Of a stretch of DNA of 64,000 nucleotides, positions 51,808 through 59,458 are shown piece by piece. The stretch's first letter is position 1. Every line of letters starts with the position of its first letter. The stretch comes from Paenibacillus lycopersici (lineage in GTDB: Bacteria > Bacillota > Bacilli > Paenibacillales > Paenibacillaceae). Made by a program: the position numbers and the translations under genes. The stretch lies in assembly GCF_010119935.1 (NCBI RefSeq), contig NZ_CP048209.1, positions 4,715,001-4,779,000 of the forward strand, read 5' to 3'. The notes under the pieces are model-generated. The model was not told where the DNA came from and made no database searches. It saw only the letters and a list, made by a program, of their open reading frames with translations.

Positions 51808-52566
51808 TCAGCGATAGCCGAGCGCAGCCAGGTTATTGTAGCTTGTCTGCAGGCAGTCGAACGGGCTGCCTTCGCATGTATCCTGCTCCACGAGCAAGTA
51901 TTTGACCGTTCCGGCTTGCTCCAGCGCCTTCATGATCGCCTTGAAGTTCATGTTGCCTTCCATGACCGGGGCTATGACCGGCGTCATGCCGCGAACGTCC
52001 ATGTCCTTCAGATGGACGCAATGGAGGCGATCCTTCAGGATGCCGATCCATTCGCACACGTCCGCGCCGGCAGCCTGCACCCAGTACGTATCGAGCGTAA
52101 TGCCCATTTCTTCCGGCGAGAAGTCTTCGACAAGCCGTTCGATCATCCGCTTGCCGCCGATTTTCTCGAATTCGAAATTATGATTATGGTACATGAACAG
52201 CTTGCCGACAGCCGCGATCTGTCTGGCCGCGTCGCGGAAATCGTCCGCGAAATGGCTGTACCAGTCGTTCGTCCGGTACTTGTCCGGCAGACCGCCGATG
52301 CCGATATACGGGCAATCGAGCACCTCGTGCTCCCGAATGACCGCCTCCGTCTCATTGATCAGCCGATCGGGGCTGACATGCGTCAACACGATCCGAAGCG
52401 ACAGCTCGTCGCACATCGCTTTCAGCGTTTCCGGGTCGACTCGGCCCGTTCCCGACACTTGAACCGTCGTATATCCCATCTCCGCGATCTTCCGCAAGCT
52501 TCTCCTCAAATCCGTTTCCGTTTGCGTAAACGTTCTCACCGTATACAATTGCGCGCCTAAAATCAT
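51808..52566 (-). CDS. sugar phosphate isomerase/epimerase (xylose isomerase-like TIM barrel)
   Basis: A 252-residue TIM-barrel protein of the AP-endonuclease-2/xylose-isomerase-like family. It begins MILGAQLYTVRTFTQTETDL and shows metal-ligand phrases FMYHNHNFEFEKIGGKRMIE, MGITLDTYWVQAAGADVCEW and LHCVHLKDMD. Such proteins isomerise or epimerise sugars and sugar acids with a divalent metal. ATG behind AAAGGAGG. It lies downstream of the heparinase-type gene on the same strand, about 145 bases away, with a candidate cre box in between. Confidence 0.85.
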   Translation of the reverse strand: MILGAQLYTVRTFTQTETDLRRSLRKIAEMGYTTVQVSGTGRVDPETLKAMCDELSLRIVLTHVSPDRLINETEAVIREHEVLDCPYIGIGGLPDKYRTNDWYSHFADDFRDAARQIAAVGKLFMYHNHNFEFEKIGGKRMIERLVEDFSPEEMGITLDTYWVQAAGADVCEWIGILKDRLHCVHLKDMDVRGMTPVIAPVMEGNMNFKAIMKALEQAGTVKYLLVEQDTCEGSPFDCLQTSYNNLAALGYR

Positions 52567-52636
52567 GGAAAACGCATCCTCCTTTGGATCATGCTTCTAC
52601 TTGTCCATTATACGTTTCTCGTTCGAACGCTGTCTA

Positions 52637-52650
52637 TGAAAACGCTGTTA
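52637..52650. promoter_or_regulatory. candidate catabolite-responsive element (cre) upstream of the isomerase gene
   Basis: TGAAAACGCTGTTA matches the CcpA consensus TGWAANCGNTNWCA at all but one position. It is about 70 bases upstream of the isomerase start, where bound CcpA could repress during growth on glucose. Single-site matches of this kind are common by chance. Confidence 0.4.
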
Positions 52651-52710
52651 TTGCTGGATTCCGTCCGCATGTATCCGTCGCGCTGCGGTGTCTCGCGTTC
52701 GTCAATGTCT

Positions 52711-54579
52711 TCATTCGAACCGAAACGTCAATCGGACCCGCGTGTCCAACCGCGGCTCCAGCACGGCGAAATCGATCGCGTACCAGTCGGTCTCCGCCCC
52801 ATAATGATCATTCATCGTGCGGCATTGCACGTTCGGGCGCAGCGCTTGCGCATCGTAGGCGATCGCAAGCCGGAGCCCGGCTTCGCTCTGCAGGGTAACG
52901 ACGTTCGCTTCGACGGCCGGCTTGATGCGGGAAACGATCCGCTCCACGATCGAAGTGGGCATCGACGTGAACCGATAGGCATCTTCAAGCTCGAGGACGG
53001 GCGTATCCAGCTTCCGCCAGACCAATTGACGCTCCAGCGATGCCAGGTACGGCAGGTCATACGCGTCCGCCATCTCGAAGCGCAGCCCGTCTTCCCGTTC
53101 GCCTGTCGACGCCGTCACTTCGCGGGCGGCATGCGACGTACCGGCGCTCTGATGCGCTCCGTCCACGATCGGGACGGAATGTCCCTGCGAGCCGTTGCAG
53201 TCGAAGCCGTACCGGCCGGGCCCGAAGTAATCGGCCGTGTACTCCCCGCTTCCGAGGTCGCTCAGGAATACCTTCCCGTCGCCGGTCAGGATGAATTGGC
53301 CGATGTCGTTATGATTATGCGGCTCGCCGTTATGCCCGGCCTTGGCGGCGAAACCGAAGCGACCGGCCGCCGTCGTGCAGCGCGATACGAGCCACTGGGC
53401 ATGAGGCAAGTAATAATCGCCGTCCGCCCAGCTGCCGCCGTTCTTCTGCGGATCGAACCAGAGCAGGTTGCGGAACGCGTGCGCCCAGCGGCTGCAATGA
53501 TCGTCCGTGTACGGCGCCCGCATGGCGTTCGGCGGCGGCGCCGTCTCCGGATACCGGGCGGCCAAGTAATGCGACAGACCGATTTGCACCGGGTAATGCT
53601 GGGCGGAATCGGAGAAATTGACCGTCGTATCGCCGTCAAGGTAGGCTTTTTGCTGAAACAGGGCGATTTGACGAATTTTTCCCCCGCGCGCGTCGTCCGT
53701 TCGGAACAAATCGAGCCGGCCGCGCGTCCGCCGCTCCAGCAAATCCGCAAAATAAACAAAATAGCCGAAGCCGTAGTTCCAGTAGCCGATTCCTTCCAGA
53801 CAGGCGCCGTCGTCGCCGAAGCCCGACAAATAATGCTCCATCGTAACGAGCGCTTTCTCCACGATTTCCGCAAGCCGCCGCGAATCGTCCAGCAGCAGAA
53901 GCGCCGCCGACGCCACGGATCCCGCGCATACCGCGGCCCAATTGTTATCGACCGTTTCCCAGCCGAAAGGTCCTTGCCGCAAGTACGGCTTGAACAGCCG
54001 CTGAACGATTTCTTCCGTCATTCTGCTTCGCAGGAGCGGAGGAAGCTCGCTGCCCAGTAGGCATAGAATCTCCGCTAGCGCAAAGCCCGTCTCCGCAGAG
54101 AACAGATCGATCGACGTGCCGCGCTCCCGCCTGCTCCATTCCGGCGAATCGACCGCGAACGCCTGCTCGCCGTCCGTCTCCGTCGAACCTCGCAGATGCG
54201 CCGGCAAACACCATGTATATTCGTTGCAAATCGACCAGATCGCATCATGCAGCGCCTCCCGGTACCGTTCATCGTCCGGTTCCAGCAAGGCGAGAAACGT
54301 CATCGTGTTCAGTCTTCTCCGCTTCTCGAAATAGAGCCTCTCGTAGGCAAGCCGATTGCCCGTCGTCTCGAACAGCTTGAACAGCGAATAACGAAGCTCG
54401 GGAATCGGTTCCTCGAGCAGCCTGCTCCCCTCCGACTTGATCTCCGCGACCATGGCCGCATAGTCGTCCGCTGTGCCGACCCTTCTCCAGAACGCCGCCT
54501 GTCCTCCCGACGGGAACAGGAGCGCTGCGCCGGACGGCGCGCCTTGCTCCAGACTTGCGCGAATAAACGACTGATTCAT
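52711..54579 (-). CDS. heparinase II/III family polysaccharide lyase-like protein
   Basis: A 622-residue protein with an (alpha/alpha) toroid N-terminal domain and a beta-sandwich C-terminal heparinase II/III domain. The catalytic-region signature is AKAGHNGEPHNHNDIGQFIL with KVFLSDLGSGEYTADYF; the toroid contains WETVDNNWAAVCAGSVASAA and EGIGYWNYGFGYFVYFADLL. No signal peptide is visible, so it probably acts inside the cell on imported oligosaccharides, as oligo-alginate or oligo-uronide lyases do. With uxaB, the L-galactonate-type dehydrogenase and AraC regulator nearby, uronide degradation is the best inference. ATG behind GGAGAGGGG. Confidence 0.85.
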   Translation of the reverse strand: MNQSFIRASLEQGAPSGAALLFPSGGQAAFWRRVGTADDYAAMVAEIKSEGSRLLEEPIPELRYSLFKLFETTGNRLAYERLYFEKRRRLNTMTFLALLEPDDERYREALHDAIWSICNEYTWCLPAHLRGSTETDGEQAFAVDSPEWSRRERGTSIDLFSAETGFALAEILCLLGSELPPLLRSRMTEEIVQRLFKPYLRQGPFGWETVDNNWAAVCAGSVASAALLLLDDSRRLAEIVEKALVTMEHYLSGFGDDGACLEGIGYWNYGFGYFVYFADLLERRTRGRLDLFRTDDARGGKIRQIALFQQKAYLDGDTTVNFSDSAQHYPVQIGLSHYLAARYPETAPPPNAMRAPYTDDHCSRWAHAFRNLLWFDPQKNGGSWADGDYYLPHAQWLVSRCTTAAGRFGFAAKAGHNGEPHNHNDIGQFILTGDGKVFLSDLGSGEYTADYFGPGRYGFDCNGSQGHSVPIVDGAHQSAGTSHAAREVTASTGEREDGLRFEMADAYDLPYLASLERQLVWRKLDTPVLELEDAYRFTSMPTSIVERIVSRIKPAVEANVVTLQSEAGLRLAIAYDAQALRPNVQCRTMNDHYGAETDWYAIDFAVLEPRLDTRVRLTFRFE

Positions 54580-54632
54580 TGCGTTCTCCCCTCTCCAGCG
54601 ATATGACTATGAATCCGCGGGCACCCACTGAC

Positions 54633-54648
54633 GGTAAAGCGTTTCCAT
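54633..54648. promoter_or_regulatory. candidate cre box upstream of the heparinase-type gene
   Basis: GTAAAGCGTTTCCA matches the CcpA consensus at 12 of 14 positions with the AAAGCGTTT core intact. It lies about 55 bases upstream of the gene. The rest of 54580-54882 shows no gene. Confidence 0.4.
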
Positions 54649-54882
54649 TTCGTTCGAGAATAAGCCGTAAGCCGCGCCTTTCAGCTTCCATGTTCATTTT
54701 ATGGTTTCGCCGCCATTCATGCAATTCTTTCTTCCGCCTGCCCGATTGACCCCGCTGCCGCCAACTGTGTCCATTCTGAGGCACCGTATCCAAGTTTCGT
54801 AGGCAAAACCTTCCTGCTAACGCAACCTAACCCCTATCCTCCGCGTCTACATGTATACCAACCTTTAGGAGGAACGACGAAC

Positions 54883-56652
54883 TTGCCTTTCTATCACCGA
54901 TTCGCGAAAACATTACGTGCCTGCCGTCTTCTGCTCGCTTTGCTTACGATTGCCGCCGGCGTTCTGCCGCAGCATGCGCTCGCCGCTGCCAAGCCGGCCT
55001 CCTCCGCCGGCTCCATCGCGATCTATCTGGAAGATACGCCGCTGCCAACCGACGTCAATCCTTATATTATCCCGAAAGCGAATATCACGATGGTCCCGCT
55101 TCGCGTGATCAGCGAAGGGCTTGGGGCCGACGTGCAGTGGCTCCCTTCGACGCGCTCCGTGATCATTCAGCGCTCGGACACGCTGCTCAACCTGCAGAGC
55201 GGACAGAACGTCGCGCTCGTCAACGGGCAGAAGGTCAAGCTTGACGAAAGCGTGCAGCTTGTAGCTGGAAGAGCGATGGTGCCGCTGCGTTTCGTAGGCG
55301 AATCGCTTGGGCTTACGGTCATCTGGGATCAAACAAGCAAGTCTATTAACCTCTACGATACCGGCAACGGTACTGGCGTTGGCACGGGTACCGGCAGTGG
55401 TGCTGGTAACGGCACTGGTAACGGCACGGGTACCGGCAGTGGTGCTGGTAACGGCACTGGTAACGGCACTGGTAACGGGACGGGTGCTGGCACGGGTACC
55501 GGGACGGGGACGGGTACCGGCAACGGCACCGGTACTGGCACCGGCACCAACGCGAACTCGCTGCGCGGCGCCTGGATCTCGACGGTCTACAACCTGGATT
55601 GGCCAAGCGTGCAATCGGCCGGCAATGAAGCGAAGCAGAAAGCGGAGTTTACGCAGCTGCTGGACGAATTGCAACGCATGGGACTGAATGCCGTATTCGT
55701 GCAGGTAAGGCCTGCCGGGGATGCGCTCTATCCTTCGACGATCGCGCCATGGTCCAAAGTACTGACCGGCCAGCAGGGCAAAGCCCCAACCTACGATCCG
55801 CTTGCTTTCATGGTGGACGAGACGCATAAGCGTGGAATGGCGTTCCACGCCTGGTTCAATCCGTTCCGGGCCAGCGTCGACGCCAAGACGGATGGGCTTG
55901 CACCGAGCCACGTCATCCTCCAGCATCCCGATTGGATCGTCTACTCGGGCGGCAAACCGTATCTGAACCCGGGCATCCCGGAAGCGCGGCAGCAAATTAT
56001 CGATACGATCATGGAAGTCGTCAGCGGCTATGACATCGACGGGGTTCATCTGGACGATTATTTCTATCCGTCGAGCGGCGATTTCCCGGACTCCCTTGCC
56101 TATATAGCCAATAATCCGTTCAACCTGTCTCTGGGCGATTGGCGGCGAGGCAATATCAACGCGTTCATCAGCGACCTCGGCGAATCGATCCACGCGCTCA
56201 AGCCGAGCGTCCGGTTCGGCGTCAGCCCGTTCGGCGTGTGGCGGAACAAAGCCGTCGATCCGACCGGATCGGATACGCTGGCCGGCGTCACCGATTACGA
56301 TAATATGTACGCGGACGTTCGGATCTGGATCCGCCAGCACTGGGTCGATTATGTCGCGCCGCAAATCTATTGGAGCTTCGTCAACTCAGCAGCGCCATAC
56401 GGCAAGCTCGTAGACTGGTGGGCGAACGAAGTGAAAGGCACGGGCGTCGATCTCTATATCGGCCACTCCCCGTATAAGCTCGGCACGGCGGAGGCCGGCT
56501 GGCAGTCGTCGAGCGAAATCATTAACCAGCTGAAGTACGGCAAGACGAATACTGAAGTGGACGGCGACATCTTCTTCAGCGCCAAGGATCTGCGCGGCAA
56601 TCCGCTCGGCATCATGGATGCGCTCCGTGCGTATTACGTCACGGGCGGCTAA
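54883..56652 (+). CDS. secreted GHL10 (YngK/DUF187-type) glycoside hydrolase with stalk domain and Gly/Thr linker
   Basis: A 589-residue exported protein. Signal peptide at about 1-35 (CRLLLALLTIAAGVLPQHAL, cleaved after ALAA). Residues about 40-160 are a copper-amine-oxidase-like stalk domain (ANITMVPLRVISEGLGADVQ, GRAMVPLRFVGESLGLTVIW). Residues 163-225 are a low-complexity GTGNGTGSGAG linker. The C-terminal 360 residues are the GHL10 barrel: LRGAWISTVYNLDWPSVQSA, FHAWFNPFRASVD, YDIDGVHLDDYFYPSSGDF and FGVSPFGVW. Likely acts on cell-wall or extracellular glycans. It starts at TTG 54883, ten bases after AGGAGG, and has its own terminator. Confidence 0.9.
   Translation: MPFYHRFAKTLRACRLLLALLTIAAGVLPQHALAAAKPASSAGSIAIYLEDTPLPTDVNPYIIPKANITMVPLRVISEGLGADVQWLPSTRSVIIQRSDTLLNLQSGQNVALVNGQKVKLDESVQLVAGRAMVPLRFVGESLGLTVIWDQTSKSINLYDTGNGTGVGTGTGSGAGNGTGNGTGTGSGAGNGTGNGTGNGTGAGTGTGTGTGTGNGTGTGTGTNANSLRGAWISTVYNLDWPSVQSAGNEAKQKAEFTQLLDELQRMGLNAVFVQVRPAGDALYPSTIAPWSKVLTGQQGKAPTYDPLAFMVDETHKRGMAFHAWFNPFRASVDAKTDGLAPSHVILQHPDWIVYSGGKPYLNPGIPEARQQIIDTIMEVVSGYDIDGVHLDDYFYPSSGDFPDSLAYIANNPFNLSLGDWRRGNINAFISDLGESIHALKPSVRFGVSPFGVWRNKAVDPTGSDTLAGVTDYDNMYADVRIWIRQHWVDYVAPQIYWSFVNSAAPYGKLVDWWANEVKGTGVDLYIGHSPYKLGTAEAGWQSSSEIINQLKYGKTNTEVDGDIFFSAKDLRGNPLGIMDALRAYYVTGG
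55366..55554 (+). repeat. in-frame minisatellite coding the GTG/GNG linker
   Basis: Units of six and twelve bases such as GGTACCGGC, GGTAACGGCACT and GGTGCTGGT are repeated through about 190 bases, in frame. A longer unit, GGTACCGGCAGTGGTGCTGG, occurs twice, about 48 bases apart. Length changes by multiples of six would alter the linker without breaking the enzyme. Confidence 0.8.
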
Positions 56653-56671
56653 CCCGCTAACGTCGCAAACA

Positions 56672-56716
56672 AAAACCGCCGGACGTCATGACCATCATGA
56701 CGCGTCCGGCGGTTTT
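56672..56716 (+). terminator. terminator after the GHL10 gene
   Basis: AAAACCGCCGGACG and CGTCCGGCGGTTTT form a 14-bp perfect stem with an inner CATGA/TCATG pairing and end in TTTTATTA. It starts 20 bases after the stop codon. Confidence 0.9.
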
Positions 56717-56781
56717 ATTATGTTTACAGTGCAGGTGTCTGCGGCAAATCTGTTCCCTGTGCAAGCTTCGGACGAGCCGAA

Positions 56782-57240
56782 CTAGCCGCGATAAATGAAG
56801 AACGGCAGCTTCTCGATGCCGGCCAGGCGCAAGTAGATGAACATTTGCCCCTTATGGTGAATCTCATGGTCTTTGGCGCTCTGGAGCAGTTCGCTGCCCG
56901 TCATGGAACGCCCGAAAACCTCGATCGTCTGCTCCAGCTTCTCCGGCGCAATCGATCTCAGGACCGCTTCGGTTGCTTCCGTATCCGCGGCGACATTGGC
57001 GCGCAGCTCCTCGATCGTCACGAATGCTTGGGGCGGAGCGGATGGCGTATACTCGCCGTTCTTGAGCGTGTTCGCGAACATGCTCATGGCGCCGGTAATA
57101 TGCAGGACCAGCCCGGACAGCGTCATCCCTTTCTCCCATGGCTTCATGTCAAGCTGCTCGGTCTTAACCTCTTCCAGCATCTGATGCAGTACTTTGCGAT
57201 GGCTTAACCAATCGCTTATAAATCCGTCGATCGTCGTCAT
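56782..57240 (-). CDS. DinB family protein
   Basis: A 152-residue four-helix-bundle protein of the DinB/YfiT-like group, which binds a metal through three histidines. Histidine candidates lie in LSGLVLHITGAMSMFANTL and in SAKDHEIHHKGQMFIYLRLA. Some relatives are bacillithiol-dependent transferases or maleylpyruvate isomerase-like; no substrate is assigned here. ATG 57240 behind AAGGAGCG. It appears monocistronic. Confidence 0.82.
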   Translation of the reverse strand: MTTIDGFISDWLSHRKVLHQMLEEVKTEQLDMKPWEKGMTLSGLVLHITGAMSMFANTLKNGEYTPSAPPQAFVTIEELRANVAADTEATEAVLRSIAPEKLEQTIEVFGRSMTGSELLQSAKDHEIHHKGQMFIYLRLAGIEKLPFFIYRG

Positions 57241-57360
57241 TACACTCGCTCCTTAATGGTTGCCGGGAATTGCCGCCAACGGCAGCATCCTTATTATACC
57301 GGACAGGCCGATTCATTTCACCTTCAAGCGACGCAGTCCCTGCCGGACTGCCAACGGCAG

Positions 57361-57389
57361 GAGAACCCCGACGAATCGACGGGGTTCTC
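57361..57389. terminator. hairpin B (left copy)
   Basis: AGAACCCCG and CGGGGTTCT with the inner ACGAATCGA loop. A near-identical copy with a longer stem (AGAACCCCGACGA) is at 58099-58136, on the other side of dispersed-element copy 4. Confidence 0.6.
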
Positions 57390-57394
57390 GTGAC

Positions 57395-58098
57395 TGCCCT
57401 AGTATGTATGACGCCGTATGTATAGAAAGAGTCGCCGTCCACCGGTCTAAGCGGACAGAGGTTCCGTTATTTTGCCAAAATTGGGCTTTTGGGATAGCGC
57501 ACGGACACAGGATCCGTTAATGTCTCCGAATGACATCGAAAACATACCAATCGGCCCAGTTAACGGATCTCCTGTCCGCCAACACACGAAAAGACGTGAT
57601 ATTGAAGTGAATAACGTATCTCCTGTCCGCTTCCTTGCTTTGACGGAACGTACTACGACCAACCAGGCTGGGCTGCAACGGTTTGGGTGGTCTGGGTGGT
57701 CTGGGTGGTCTGGGTGGTCTGGGTGGTCTGGGTGGTCTGGGTGGTCTGGGTGGTCTGGGTGGTCTGGGTGGTCTGGGTGGTCTGGGTGGTCTGGGTGGTT
57801 TGGCAGTTTCGGCGGTTTGGGCGGTTGGGGTGGTTTGGACGGTTGCGGCGGTTGCGGCGGTTGCGACGGTTGGGGCGGTTTGGGCGGTGCGGCGGTTTGG
57901 GCGGTTTGGCGGTTTGGCAGTTTGGGGGTGGATGGTCTGGCTTGGTATAGCCTAGCCTGGCGTGGCTTGGTCTAGCCAGGCCCACTCGAATCCAGCCCAC
58001 TCCGGCAAAGCGGCTGCCGGAACTGTCCGTGCTCCAGGGCTCAAGCTGCCGAGAGGCTGCTAGTGGCCCTATACAAGCAGCGGAGTTTCCTGCAAGCG
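57395..58098. repeat. dispersed four-motif element, copy 4 (with internal minisatellite)
   Basis: Forward motifs at 57451-57470 and 57500-57521, reverse motifs at 57559-57579 and 57610-57630. The first 240 bases align well with copy 3; the right end shares CGTGCTCCAGGGC. A 9-bp minisatellite occupies the middle. The gap 57241-58164 holds no supportable gene. Confidence 0.75.
57685..57930 (+). repeat. G-rich 9-bp minisatellite, twelve perfect units then degenerate
   Basis: GGGTGGTCT is repeated twelve times without error from 57685 to 57792, and then drifts to GGCGGTTTG-like units to about 57930. All three plus frames stay open because the unit is nine bases (for example GWSGWSGWS), which is a by-product of the period and not evidence of a gene. 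The closely spaced G-runs could form a G-quadruplex. Confidence 0.92.
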
Positions 58099-58136
58099 AA
58101 GAACCCCGACGAATCGATCGTCGGGGTTCTCTTGCA
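58099..58136 (-). terminator. hairpin B (right copy), terminator of the cell wall hydrolase gene
   Basis: AGAACCCCGACGA and TCGTCGGGGTTCT form a 13-bp perfect stem around ATCGA, about 30 bases beyond the hydrolase stop codon. On the minus strand it is followed by a weak TCTTCGCTTG tail. Confidence 0.7.
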
Positions 58137-58164
58137 ATCGGATTGCTTCTTATATTCGGCGTGC

Positions 58165-59163
58165 TTACCTTACGAAACGATGATGGCCGATCGTCGCGAC
58201 GACGTCCTTGCTGGTCCAGAACGCCCCGGTGGAAACCTCGGGATTGAAGAAGTATACGGCATTCCGAATGTTGTTCCTTCCGTTCAAGGCGTCCTTGGCC
58301 GCGCGCAGCGCCGTTGCGTTCGGCTTGCTCTTGTCCAAGAGCCCGTTGTGGGCCGGCGGGAATTGGCTGCCGGAATAAATCACGTCGCGAATCGTATCCG
58401 GAAAGCGCGGATCCTTCACCCGGTTCAGAATGACGTTCGCCAGCGCCAACTGGCCCGCATACGATTCATAGCCGGATTCGACCATCGTAATCTTGGCCAG
58501 CAGCATATAATCGGCTTCCGTGTACGGTTTGGCCGCTTGCGCGAAGAACGACGGGATCGTCACCTTCAGCTTCATGCCCGGCTTGACGTCGGCTGCGCTG
58601 CCGAGTCCGTTCCGTTGCAGCAGCTTCGCCTTGACGATGCTGTACTCCGCGCTGATCTCGTCTAAGCCGTAATCCTTCGTCACGATCGCAGGCTTGATCG
58701 CCGTTAGATTGATCGTGTTGCCCGATGCGCCCGCATTCATATCGGCATGGAGCAATTCCGTCAGCTGACGCAGCGGCATGACGAGCCTGCCGTTCTTCAG
58801 AAAAGGGTACGCTTCCATCCGGTAGCGCTTGTCGTTGAAATATACGACCGGCACGCCGTTGCCAAGCATGATATCGTCGCCGAGCGCCGTATGTATCGTC
58901 AATGCTTCATTATCGTTGTCCCAGTCCGCGCTCGCTCCCAATGCTTCGGCGACGCGTGCGGCGGGTACGTACACTCTGCCCAGGAAGAGGAAAGCTCCGG
59001 CGCCGCCCAGCTTCACTTTCTCGCCGTTCACTTTGATCGTCGTTTCGGACGCAACCGCCGTTTCTGCCGCGAATACGCTGGACAGCGGTCCAACGCACAA
59101 CAGCAGCAGACTTGCTATCATTGCGGTAAGCAGCTTTCTCACCGGCTTGCCGACTCTGTTCAT
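58165..59163 (-). CDS. secreted cell wall hydrolase, SleB (Hydrolase_2) type with stalk domain
   Basis: A 332-residue exported protein. Signal peptide about 1-35 (LLTAMIASLLLLCVGPLSSV). Residues about 40-150 form a copper-amine-oxidase-like stalk domain (GRVYVPAARVAEALGASADW, NGRLVMPLRQLTELL). The C-terminal 130 residues are a SleB-type lytic transglycosylase domain with the catalytic glutamate in AKITMVESGYESYAGQLALA, followed by NVILNRVKDPRFPDTIRDVI and GSQFPPAHNGLL. SleB relatives cleave spore-cortex peptidoglycan; the stalk domain and lack of a LysM/PG-binding motif point to a general wall hydrolase. Start ATG 59163 after GGGAGG. Confidence 0.88.
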   Translation of the reverse strand: MNRVGKPVRKLLTAMIASLLLLCVGPLSSVFAAETAVASETTIKVNGEKVKLGGAGAFLFLGRVYVPAARVAEALGASADWDNDNEALTIHTALGDDIMLGNGVPVVYFNDKRYRMEAYPFLKNGRLVMPLRQLTELLHADMNAGASGNTINLTAIKPAIVTKDYGLDEISAEYSIVKAKLLQRNGLGSAADVKPGMKLKVTIPSFFAQAAKPYTEADYMLLAKITMVESGYESYAGQLALANVILNRVKDPRFPDTIRDVIYSGSQFPPAHNGLLDKSKPNATALRAAKDALNGRNNIRNAVYFFNPEVSTGAFWTSKDVVATIGHHRFVR

Positions 59164-59339
59164 AAATGCCTCCCAGCAGCGCAAGTTGGTTGGATTAAGC
59201 TTCCAACGTTCATCTTCTGGCAGAATTATATCATGGCCGAAACATCGCACTGGATTAACTTTTTCACAGAATTAATAAAAACTTTAGCAAATTTATGAAA
59301 AAAATCTCATAAATCGCATAAGCAGCTCGGATAAAAACA

Positions 59340-59369
59340 GAAAACCACGTCCTGGCGGGCGTGGTTGAC
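59340..59369 (-). terminator. terminator of the chemotaxis receptor gene
   Basis: AACCACG and CGTGGTT pair around a 10-base loop; on the minus strand TTTTCTGTTTTT follows. It is about 90 bases downstream of the receptor stop. Confidence 0.7.
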
Positions 59370-59458
59370 ATGACCGAATTCTTATTGTCGTCTCTCTTGT
59401 ATCCTGCTTGCCGTTCTCGCTTAATTCCGCTCCCTCTCTTCTGACGATAAGGAGATGC

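Noticed and set aside
57472..57975. Open frames of 60-170 codons encoding GWSGWSG, GGLGGL or VWVVWV repeats
   Set aside because: They arise because a nine-base tandem repeat keeps every frame open. There is no ribosome site and no homologous protein pattern outside the array.
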